Origin: CABHOJ01 sp965649545
GTDB lineage: Bacteria > Pseudomonadota > Gammaproteobacteria > Burkholderiales > Methylophilaceae
Assembly (NCBI GenBank): GCA_965649545.1
Contig: CBFGLF010000106.1
Span: forward strand, 1 to 6,059
DNA length: 6,059 nt
Direction of reading: 5' to 3'
The notes under the pieces: model-generated
Told to the model about the DNA's origin: nothing
Databases searched by the model: none
What the model saw: the letters and a program-made list of their open reading frames with translations, nothing else
Program-made: the position numbers and the translations under genes
Part shown: piece after piece, positions 1 to 6,059 of the stretch
Position numbering within the stretch: the first letter of the stretch is position 1
Layout: each line of letters opens with the position of its first letter

Positions 1-383
1 CGCTGGCGCATGATCAGGTCCTTGAGGATAGGCGGCAGCCCCAGGGATTCGAAGGTCGGGATCACGGCCTTGATGGCACGGATGACCATGGCGACGTCGC
101 CGCGCTGGCGGAAGACGTTGACGCGGAAACGCGCTTCGTCGATGCCCTTGGCGCTGTAGGCGAAATTCATCTCCAGCGTCTCTTCGAACTCCTTGATCTG
201 GGCGGGCGACATCAGCGCATAGGCGATCTCCTTGATCATGCCCGGCGCCATCACCTGGTTGTTCACCGGCAGGGTCTTGCCTTCGATCTCGATATGGATA
301 GGCGCGTCGGTGCTGAAGAACAGGTCTGAACCGTTCTTGTCGACCATGAACTTGAGGACTGGTGTGATATCGATCGCCGCCAT
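1..383 (-). CDS. pilU: Type IV pilus retraction ATPase PilU, N-terminal part (partial)
   Basis: This is the first 127 codons of a PilT/PilU-family ATPase; the gene continues beyond the left edge of the window. PilU is a cytoplasmic hexameric motor that assists PilT in retracting type IV pili during twitching motility. The visible part is the N-terminal PAS-like domain of the family. It has the SDLFFS motif at residues 19-24 (family form SDLH/SDLF), RFRVNVFRQRG at 85-95 and a PTFESLGLPPILKDLIM stretch at 109-125. The last two fit PilU better than PilT. The Walker A, Asp-box, Walker B and His-box motifs would lie outside the window, so catalytic competence cannot be judged. The ATG at 381-383 is chosen because AGGGA lies five bases upstream of it. 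PilT is often adjacent to pilU in related bacteria, but here the upstream neighbour is a divergent c-di-GMP enzyme gene, so any pilT would have to lie elsewhere. The PilU assignment is from memory of the family, not from a search. Confidence 0.9.
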   Translation of the reverse strand, partial: MAAIDITPVLKFMVDKNGSDLFFSTDAPIHIEIEGKTLPVNNQVMAPGMIKEIAYALMSPAQIKEFEETLEMNFAYSAKGIDEARFRVNVFRQRGDVAMVIRAIKAVIPTFESLGLPPILKDLIMRQ

Positions 384-388
384 ACGTT

Positions 389-393
389 TCCCT
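389..393 (-). promoter_or_regulatory. Shine-Dalgarno site of pilU
   Basis: On the minus strand AGGGA lies five bases before the ATG at 383. It supports that start codon. I see no convincing -35/-10 pair for pilU: a GATAAA hexamer (419-424, minus strand) has no matching -35 at 16-18 bp. Confidence 0.5.
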
Positions 394-460
394 GAATCGT
401 CGTTATTTTTTCGCTGACTTTATCACAAACCTGCGGACTGCAACGCCCGTTATGCCAACC

Positions 461-481
461 GCTTGCATCGCTTGCGCTTGC
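461..481. repeat. Three short direct repeats of GCTTGC
   Basis: GCTTGC occurs at 461-466, 470-475 and 476-481, with start spacings of 9 and 6 bp, in the intergenic region between pilU and the c-di-GMP gene. The last copy runs into the left arm of the TGCAC/GTGCA dyad. It may be part of a regulator-binding region or chance; no known site is recognised. Confidence 0.3.
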
Positions 482-495
482 ACATATCGAGTGCA
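479..495. promoter_or_regulatory. NtrC-box-like dyad, candidate enhancer site for the sigma-54 promoter
   Basis: A perfect inverted repeat TGCAC-N7-GTGCA spans 17 bp (arms 479-483 and 491-495). The classical NtrC site has the same half-sites and the same seven-base spacing, with C and G as the inner flanking bases; here those are both A, so the match is partial. The centre, at 487, lies about 95 bp upstream of the start predicted from the sigma-54 promoter, within the range used by sigma-54 activators. A single half-site TGCACC sits at 509-514, exactly 30 bp (about three helical turns) further on. Another enhancer-binding protein, or chance, remains possible. Confidence 0.35.
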
Positions 496-555
496 TCCTG
501 CCGCCGTTTGCACCATGGATACCCCAAAAATCGGCCAAATAGAGCGCTAGAGGCA

Positions 556-571
556 TGGCACAAGGTTTGCT
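556..571 (+). promoter_or_regulatory. Sigma-54 (RpoN) -24/-12 promoter
   Basis: The sequence reads TGGCAC-AAGGT-TTGCT. The sigma-54 consensus is TGGCACG-N4-TTGCW, so only the seventh base (A for G) departs from it. The invariant GG (557-558) and GC (569-570) are 12 bases apart, the required spacing. The predicted transcription start is near 582, giving an AT-rich leader of about 22 bases before the ATG at 604. It implies that transcription of the c-di-GMP gene needs an AAA+ enhancer-binding activator. It also argues against the in-frame upstream start (TTG at 463), which lies before this promoter. Confidence 0.7.
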
Positions 572-603
572 GGACCTTTGATAACAAATATAAAAGCGAT
601 CCT

Positions 604-3000
604 ATGAAACTCTACTTGCATATACCAACGGGGAAAAACCTGGTCGCATCGAAAGAAGATGCAGCGGGTGCCAGCAGTGCAGTACTGACACTGGCGTGTG
701 ACGACGATGCGGAGTTGCTGGCCACGCTGGACAGCATTGCGGAGACCACGCCCGCAGCCTTGCTCGAGGATGCCTTCGTCATGCAGATCGACGACTGCAC
801 CGCGATCGCACCCGAGGCCGCGCTGTCCTCGACCCTGCCTTTCGGCATGTACTACGCCAGAAAGAAGCACCCCTGGCTGCTAGGGGATATGCCGAACTCG
901 ATCCAGATGCATTTCCAGCCCATCATCGACTTCTCGCAGAAAGGCAAGATCTTCGGCTACGAGGCGCTGTGCCGCGTCATGGGCCCGGACAACAAGCTCC
1001 TGAGCGGGGAGGAAGCCTTCAGGCTCGCGCGACAACTGCATTGCACCCATGTGCTCGACAGCCACTGCCAGCTCAAGGCGCTGCAGGGCAAGGCCGCCAG
1101 CATCGAGAAGGGTACGCCGTTGTTCATCAACGTCCTGCCGCAGACCATCATGCAGCTGCACTGGCTGCAAGGCTTCCTGCAGCAGCTGAACACGCTGGGC
1201 ATCGATCAGCGCGACATCATCATCGAGATCATGGAGAGCGAAGAGGTCGAACCGGAGCTGCTGGCCGAGTATTGCGACAGGATCCGCACCCACGGCCTGC
1301 GCATCGCGCTGGACGACATGGGGTCTGGCTTCAATGGCCTGCGCACGCTGGCGGCGGTGAGGGCGGATTTCATCAAGATCGACCGGGCTATCGTACATGA
1401 AGCGCAGGGCAGCCGGGTCCGCACCGTATTGCTCGAAGCCATCATCTCCATGGCACAGCGCCTGGGCTGCACCGTGGTCGCGGAGGGCCTGGAGCGCGTC
1501 GAGGACATCACCTTCTGCCAGGACCTCGGTCTTTCCTATGCGCAGGGCTATTATTTCGCCCGGCCCGCGGTGGTGCCGCCGGTGCATATCAACGCCTTGC
1601 CGGTGCGCGACGAGTCACACCGTTCGCACATCCCAGACGAGTTCCGGCTGACCGAGTACGTCAATCCCGGCATCACGCTGGATATCAATACCCCACTGAA
1701 AGAAGCCAAGGGGCTGTTCAAGACCCATCCGGACATGGCGATCGCCGTCGTGCTCGATCACGGCCGCCCACTGGGCCTGCTCAAGCGCGGCAAGCTGTTG
1801 TCAGCGCATCACGGCAATCTGGGCGCCTGCTGCGAACCCTTGCCCAAGCTCGTCACGCACACCACACCGGCCTCCCTGCTGGCGAGAAGCCTCTATCTCG
1901 AGCGCAGCGAAGCGGCACCTTGGGTGCTGGTCAGCGACGAGGGCAATTACCTCGGTATCCTGCAGCCGATGGAGATCATGGCACAGCTCATCTCGCGCAA
2001 GAGCACGACCGGCAGCCTGCACCCCCTGAGCCAGCTGACGACCGGCCCCAGCCTGCGCCAGGCGCTGGATGTCAGCCTGCGCAACAATCCTTCAACCACG
2101 CTGGTCTATATCGATCTTGATCACTTCAAGGCTTACAACGATCGTTACGGCTTCATCCGCGGCGACGCGATGATTCGCCTGCTGGCCGAGATCCTGCGGC
2201 TCATCTTCCTCGGGCAGTCCTACACGCTGGTCGGCCATATCGGCGGCGACGATTTCGTGCTGATCATGGAACGCGAACAGCCAGGGCTGATCCCGGCGCT
2301 GCTTGGCGTCATCAGCCGCTTCCAGGCATTGGCGATGCACCTTTACGACAATGCCGACCTGGAGCGCGGCTTCTTCACGACCGACGACGGCAAGGAGCAC
2401 CCGGTCGCCAGCATCTCCATCGCCGTGGTCAACGGCAAGCAGGGCCACCCCAGCAACAGTGTTGCGGCGGCGGAACGTGCGGCGATGCTGAAGAAGATCG
2501 GCAAGGCGACGATAGGCAGCATCATCGTGGTCGAGGACGAACCGCCACGCCTGGTCGAGCCGACCGAGGACTTCTATTCCGACTGGCAGGAACGCGCGAT
2601 GGAGGCCTTGCGTCATATCGCGACCCTCAAGCGCTCCAGCGACTCGCATGCATTGGACGGTTGTTTTGCCGAACATCGCTTCTTCGAGGTGATCTTCGAA
2701 CTGGACGCGGAAGGCCGCCAGCGCTACCCCAACTGGATCAACCCGACCATGTACGGCAAGATCAAGGCAGGCGGCTCAGGCATCGACCGCGCCACCATGG
2801 CCTACTACCGGAATGTCACGGAAACGCTGCAGCCGTACTTCTCCAGCATCTATCTGTCGACGGCGACCGAGGATTTCTGCCTGACGATCTCGATGCCGTT
2901 GCTGGACGACAGCGGGCTGCTGGATGGCGTGCTGGTCGCGGATATCAATATCGCCGCCATGGCGATGCTGAGCAGCGCACCGACCCTGCGCGTCCATTGA
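604..3000 (+). CDS. Cytoplasmic c-di-GMP enzyme: EAL - CBS pair - GGDEF - C-terminal PDC/Cache-like domain
   Basis: This 798-residue protein probably hydrolyses, and may also make or sense, cyclic di-GMP. No signal peptide or membrane segment is visible, so it should be cytoplasmic. Domains in order: an N-terminal stretch of about 95 residues that I do not recognise; EAL phosphodiesterase (about 100-330); two CBS-like modules (about 353-401 and 411-463), which in other proteins bind adenine nucleotides; GGDEF (about 472-645); and a PDC/Cache-like region (about 689-790). The EAL domain keeps the expected catalytic set: E120 of EAL, N176, E208, D237-D238 (as DDMGSG), K258, E294 and Q314. The GGDEF motif is GGDDF at 547-551, with D504, N512 and D521 kept, but no RxxD inhibitory site precedes it. 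The start is the ATG at 604: the frame is open back to a TTG at 463, but those 47 extra codons cross the sigma-54 promoter and do not look like protein. No good Shine-Dalgarno precedes 604. The gene diverges from pilU, suggesting a FimX-like role in pilus control, which is inference. Confidence 0.93.
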   Translation: MKLYLHIPTGKNLVASKEDAAGASSAVLTLACDDDAELLATLDSIAETTPAALLEDAFVMQIDDCTAIAPEAALSSTLPFGMYYARKKHPWLLGDMPNSIQMHFQPIIDFSQKGKIFGYEALCRVMGPDNKLLSGEEAFRLARQLHCTHVLDSHCQLKALQGKAASIEKGTPLFINVLPQTIMQLHWLQGFLQQLNTLGIDQRDIIIEIMESEEVEPELLAEYCDRIRTHGLRIALDDMGSGFNGLRTLAAVRADFIKIDRAIVHEAQGSRVRTVLLEAIISMAQRLGCTVVAEGLERVEDITFCQDLGLSYAQGYYFARPAVVPPVHINALPVRDESHRSHIPDEFRLTEYVNPGITLDINTPLKEAKGLFKTHPDMAIAVVLDHGRPLGLLKRGKLLSAHHGNLGACCEPLPKLVTHTTPASLLARSLYLERSEAAPWVLVSDEGNYLGILQPMEIMAQLISRKSTTGSLHPLSQLTTGPSLRQALDVSLRNNPSTTLVYIDLDHFKAYNDRYGFIRGDAMIRLLAEILRLIFLGQSYTLVGHIGGDDFVLIMEREQPGLIPALLGVISRFQALAMHLYDNADLERGFFTTDDGKEHPVASISIAVVNGKQGHPSNSVAAAERAAMLKKIGKATIGSIIVVEDEPPRLVEPTEDFYSDWQERAMEALRHIATLKRSSDSHALDGCFAEHRFFEVIFELDAEGRQRYPNWINPTMYGKIKAGGSGIDRATMAYYRNVTETLQPYFSSIYLSTATEDFCLTISMPLLDDSGLLDGVLVADINIAAMAMLSSAPTLRVH

Positions 3001-3020
3001 CTCTCGCAGGCCTGCAGGAG

Positions 3021-5138
3021 TCAGGTGACGCTGAATGCCTTGGGCGGTTTGCCGTCGATGTAATTCTGGTACATCTGCCGGTAAGCCTGCTCCAGCGCGG
3101 TGGTGAACGCCGCCGTGTTGAAGAGCGGTATCTCGGATGAGTTATGCAGCAGGCGTTCCCGGTAATGTTCGAGCAGACCGGGATCCGTCGCCAACTTAAG
3201 CGCCAGCGTCTCGTAGGCTTCCAGTGATCCGGTGACGAGCTCAGGCAGGTTGGCGGCGCGCAGCAGGCTGGCGGCGACCCGGGAAGCGAAGGTGTCGCCG
3301 GCAATGGTCACCACGGGCAGGCACATCCACAAGGCATCGCTCGCCGTCGTATGGGCGTTGTAAGGCACCGTGTCGAGGAACAGGTCGGCGAGGTCGTGGC
3401 GAGCCAGATGGTCGGCGATAGGGACGCGGGGCGCGAAGACCAGGCGCCCACCGTCGATGCCCTGTGCTTCCGCCGCATGGATCAGGTTCTGTTTCGCCCA
3501 GACGTTGCACTCCAGCAGCCACAGCACGCTATCGGGCACGGCGCTCAGCAGCCGCATCCAGCACCCGAAGACGTCAGGCGTTATCTTGAAGGTCTGATTG
3601 AAACAACAGAAGACGAAGGCTCCCTCGGGCAATCCGTAATCCGCCCGCAAGGGCGATTTTCCGATGGGGCGGTTGCGGTCGTTGGGCTGATAACTGTGCG
3701 GCATCAGGACCAGCTTCTCACTGTAGTCGGCGGCGGATGGGCCGGGCGTGATGAAGGCGTCGCTGATCAGGTAATCGATATAGGGTGCGCCCATGGTGCC
3801 GGGGTAACCCAGCCAATTGACCTGGATAGGCGCAGGCCGCATCGCCAGGATGCCGCTGCGACTGCTCTGCGTGAAGCCCGTCAGGTCGACCAGGATGTCG
3901 ATCTGGTCCGCGTGGATCTTGCGTGCCGCTTCCGGCATCGACATCGCACCGATGTCGACGAAGTGGTCAAAGGCTTCGGCCAGCCGCTTGCGCTCCTTGG
4001 TCTTGTCGTCCCGCGCATAGGAGTAGGCGAAGATCTCGAATTTCTCGCCATCATGCAGTTCGATCATTTCCGTGATGAGAAACGCCAGCGGATGCAGCCT
4101 GAAATCCCCGGAGAGATAGCCGATACGGATCTTGCGGCCCGGCGTTTTGACGTAATTGAAGGCGAGATTCCTGCCCAGCTCGATCAGCGACTGGTGACGA
4201 TTCCTGGCCCATTGCATGGCGCAGCGTCTTTGCTCGGCGGCCGTGGTGCCCGGCATGGCGAGGAACGCGAACGGCGAGATGAGGGCCTCCGGTTCATCGG
4301 CGACCCATTGCCGGATCTCGCTGACGTGCTCCGCCAGATCGGTCCAGTCGCACATATGCTGTTGCTGGTGCACCATATGCACCTTGGCGTGATAGAGCTT
4401 GGGGTCAAGCTTCAATGCCTGACGATAGGCGGCCACCGCCTCATCCAGCCGGCCCAGTTCCCTTAACACGTTGCCCAGGTTGTTCCAGGCATCGGCATCG
4501 TCCGGCACACGCTCGATATAGCGTTTGTAGTGGGCCGCCGCTTCCGCAGGCTTGCCTAGTTCTCGCTTGGCGTTCCCAAGGTTGTACTGAAGGATATCGA
4601 TGGCTGGCGCCAGTGTCGCGGCCTCCTGATAGCAGCGTTCGGCATCATCGAAGCTGCCGTGGCTGAATCGTTGATCGCCTTGGGCCATCAGGGCGGACAC
4701 CAGGGCCTGCCGCAACTCGGCCTCCTGCGGGTAGGCACGTAATACGCGGCGGTAGCAATCGGCGGCGTCCGCGAACCTGCCGGCTTCCTGATAGGCGTTC
4801 CCCAGGTTGTTCTGGATGCCGGCATCCTTGGGAGCGAGGCGCAGGGCTTCTTCGTAGCAGGAAAGGGCGTCTTCCGTACGGCCCGCAGCACGCAGGGCAA
4901 GGCCGCAATTGTTCAGGTAGTCGGCATTCTCGGGATCGATGGCGATGGCCCGGGCGATCAGGTTTGCGGCTTCCTCGTGCCTGGCTGTCTGATGGCACAA
5001 CACGCCAAGCAGGTGCAGGGCATCCGCATGCCTGGGTTGCTGGCTGATGAGTTGTCGGTAGGCGGATTCTGCCTGGGCATACTGCCCATCGCGATGGAAT
5101 CGGTAAGCGGTCTGGAAGAGGTCGTTCAGCGTTGCCAT
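3021..5138 (-). CDS. TPR / SPINDLY-type O-linked N-acetylglucosamine transferase
   Basis: The 705-residue product resembles bacterial glycosyltransferase-41 proteins, which transfer a sugar from a UDP-sugar, typically GlcNAc, to Ser/Thr of proteins in the cytoplasm. The N-terminal 248 residues form about seven 34-residue TPRs with NNLGNAYQEAG- and AWNNLGNVLRELG-type helices; the fifth (about 140-180) carries an insertion. TPRs usually bind the acceptor protein. The catalytic half starts near 335. It keeps the GYLSGDFRLHP motif (340-350, with H349 matching the conserved OGT histidine), the QVNWLGYPGTMG segment (439-450), FNQTFKITP (513-521, with K518 matching the UDP-binding lysine) and DTVPYNAHTT (589-598). 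It therefore looks complete and active. The start ATG at 5138 is 15 bp after the mnmC stop. A GAGG overlapping that stop is about 13 bases from the ATG, longer than usual, so translational coupling with mnmC is plausible. The acceptor is unknown; pilin, flagellin or adhesins are guesses. Confidence 0.93.
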   Translation of the reverse strand: MATLNDLFQTAYRFHRDGQYAQAESAYRQLISQQPRHADALHLLGVLCHQTARHEEAANLIARAIAIDPENADYLNNCGLALRAAGRTEDALSCYEEALRLAPKDAGIQNNLGNAYQEAGRFADAADCYRRVLRAYPQEAELRQALVSALMAQGDQRFSHGSFDDAERCYQEAATLAPAIDILQYNLGNAKRELGKPAEAAAHYKRYIERVPDDADAWNNLGNVLRELGRLDEAVAAYRQALKLDPKLYHAKVHMVHQQQHMCDWTDLAEHVSEIRQWVADEPEALISPFAFLAMPGTTAAEQRRCAMQWARNRHQSLIELGRNLAFNYVKTPGRKIRIGYLSGDFRLHPLAFLITEMIELHDGEKFEIFAYSYARDDKTKERKRLAEAFDHFVDIGAMSMPEAARKIHADQIDILVDLTGFTQSSRSGILAMRPAPIQVNWLGYPGTMGAPYIDYLISDAFITPGPSAADYSEKLVLMPHSYQPNDRNRPIGKSPLRADYGLPEGAFVFCCFNQTFKITPDVFGCWMRLLSAVPDSVLWLLECNVWAKQNLIHAAEAQGIDGGRLVFAPRVPIADHLARHDLADLFLDTVPYNAHTTASDALWMCLPVVTIAGDTFASRVAASLLRAANLPELVTGSLEAYETLALKLATDPGLLEHYRERLLHNSSEIPLFNTAAFTTALEQAYRQMYQNYIDGKPPKAFSVT

Positions 5139-5153
5139 GCGCAGGATTCTACC

Positions 5154-6059
5154 TCAAGGCTGTGCCGAGAGGCCCGACACGAGCCGTTTCAGGCCCATGT
5201 TGCGCAGCAGGAACCGGTTGGGGTCGAGGGCCGCCAACAACTTGTCATCGACAGGCGCCGGTTCGCCGCAGAGTGCGCTCGCCAGCATCTCGGCACAGAG
5301 CGGCGCATTGATGAGGCCCTTGGAGCCGTGCCCGGTGTTGACGTAGAGACCCGGCAGCCATGGGAGGCTGGCAGGGTCGGCCGTGTGCCTGGGCGGATTG
5401 GCCAGCAATGCGGCGCTATCGAGCACCGGACCGGCCATCGGCAAATAGTCGGGCGTGGCGCAACGCAAGGCGACGCGCCCCATGGGTGCTTGAGTATCCA
5501 GGCATGCGTGCAGAGGCGGGCACAACCTGCGCAGCATGGCCAGATTGGCCTGGTGGTCGCTATCACGTACATCCAGTGCCGTGTCATCGGGGGAGAAGGT
5601 CGCGCCGATCACATGCCGACCGTCACGGGCGGGGCTCACGTAGCCGTCGCTGCATAGCACGGTTTTGAGTCCGCGGCTGGCTTCGTTCGCGTTGATGAAG
5701 GTGAGCTGCCCCCTGACCGGCTCCAGCGGTAAATGGCTGGTCTGTGCAAAGGCCGAGGTCTCGTTGGCGCCGGCGACGATGACCACCGGTGCGGAGGCGA
5801 TCAGTTGAGCCGCATCCCATACTTGCCAGCCGCCTGCCGTCTGCCGCAGGTCGAGCGCATGGCGATGCGGCATCACGTGGATGGCAGGGTGTGAGGCGAG
5901 CGCCTGGCAAAAGGCGACAGGGTCGACCCAGCCAGCCTCAGGGAAATACAGGGCGGAATGCTGCAGTGGCATGCCCGCGATGGTCGACGCTTCGTCGGCA
6001 TCCACCAGGCGCACGACATCCGGCGGCAAGCCGCGCGCATTGACGGCTTCGCAACGGGC
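5154..6059 (-). CDS. mnmC: tRNA-modifying enzyme MnmC, C-terminal FAD-dependent oxidoreductase part (partial)
   Basis: The last 301 codons and the stop of MnmC are present; the gene begins beyond the right edge, and the frame is open to the last base. MnmC's C-terminal domain is an FAD enzyme that removes the carboxymethyl group from cmnm5(s2)U at tRNA position 34, giving nm5U; an N-terminal methyltransferase domain, if present, then makes mnm5U. Visible family motifs are VRGQLTFI (about 5694-5717), a CSDGYVSPA-ARDGRHVIGATF-like block (about 5600-5660), MGRVALRCATPDYLPMAGP (about 5425-5485), the FAD-domain GHGSKGLINAPL (about 5300-5333) and the terminal PNRF near 5211-5222. About 18 residues follow PNRF, a slightly long tail. 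The first glycine-rich FAD motif and the methyltransferase domain lie outside the window, so whether this is a fused bifunctional MnmC or a stand-alone oxidase cannot be decided. It is the upstream member of a pair with the O-GlcNAc transferase gene. Confidence 0.93.
   Translation of the reverse strand, partial: ARCEAVNARGLPPDVVRLVDADEASTIAGMPLQHSALYFPEAGWVDPVAFCQALASHPAIHVMPHRHALDLRQTAGGWQVWDAAQLIASAPVVIVAGANETSAFAQTSHLPLEPVRGQLTFINANEASRGLKTVLCSDGYVSPARDGRHVIGATFSPDDTALDVRDSDHQANLAMLRRLCPPLHACLDTQAPMGRVALRCATPDYLPMAGPVLDSAALLANPPRHTADPASLPWLPGLYVNTGHGSKGLINAPLCAEMLASALCGEPAPVDDKLLAALDPNRFLLRNMGLKRLVSGLSAQP

Noticed and set aside
439..457. Sigma-54-like element on the minus strand for pilU (TGGCAT ... 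TTGCA)
   Set aside because: The GG-to-GC distance is 15 rather than 12 bases, and that spacing is not tolerated.
567..594. Sigma-70 promoter TTGCTG - 16 bp - TATAAA
   Set aside because: The -35 is poor and the start would fall near 601, leaving almost no leader before the ATG at 604. The same bases fit sigma-54 much better.
463..603. N-terminal extension of the EAL/GGDEF protein from a TTG at 463
   Set aside because: The 47 extra residues resemble no domain, and the stretch overlaps the enhancer-like dyad and the sigma-54 promoter, whose predicted start (about 582) lies downstream of the TTG.
880..1587. Open frame of 235 codons on the minus strand opposite the EAL domain
   Set aside because: It is a shadow of the EAL coding sequence with no recognisable motif or ribosome-binding site.
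3001..3020. Terminator between the convergent genes, at the palindrome GCAGGCCTGC (3006-3015)
   Set aside because: The palindrome leaves only a three-base-pair stem with a GGCC loop, and there is no T-run on either strand.
3351..4466. Long open frame (371 codons) on the plus strand inside the O-GlcNAc transferase gene
   Set aside because: It is antisense to a clearly recognised gene and its product is low-complexity and rich in Arg, Gln and Gly. Such frames are expected opposite GC-rich genes.

Overview
The window looks like chromosomal DNA from a GC-rich betaproteobacterium. A Nitrosomonadales-like lineage is my guess from overall protein character and has not been searched. It carries a type IV pilus retraction ATPase of the PilU type, a multidomain cyclic-di-GMP enzyme, a TPR/SPINDLY-type O-GlcNAc transferase and the tRNA-modification enzyme MnmC. 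Coding density is high. I see no mobile elements, RNA genes or CRISPR arrays.

Layout: (1) 1-383, minus strand: the N-terminal third of pilU, running off the left edge. (2) 384-603: a 220-bp divergent intergenic region. It holds a near-consensus sigma-54 promoter (556-571) pointing right and, about 95 bp upstream of the predicted transcription start, an NtrC-box-like dyad (479-495). (3) 604-3000, plus strand: a 798-residue soluble protein with the order EAL - CBS pair - GGDEF - C-terminal PDC/Cache-like domain. (4) 3001-3020: a 20-bp gap between convergent genes. (5) 3021-5138, minus strand: a 705-residue O-GlcNAc transferase with about seven TPRs and a glycosyltransferase-41 catalytic half. 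(6) 5154-6059, minus strand: the C-terminal 301 codons of mnmC, running off the right edge, 15 bp upstream of the transferase gene and probably co-transcribed with it.

The most interesting part is the pilU / c-di-GMP divergon. The EAL half keeps all the catalytic residues I could check. The GGDEF half is GGDDF without an I-site. The gene appears to be driven by sigma-54 and an enhancer-binding activator. Position next to pilU suggests, but does not prove, a role in type IV pilus motility, in the way FimX acts in Pseudomonas. The minus-strand mnmC-transferase pair is a separate unit with no evident functional link to the divergon.
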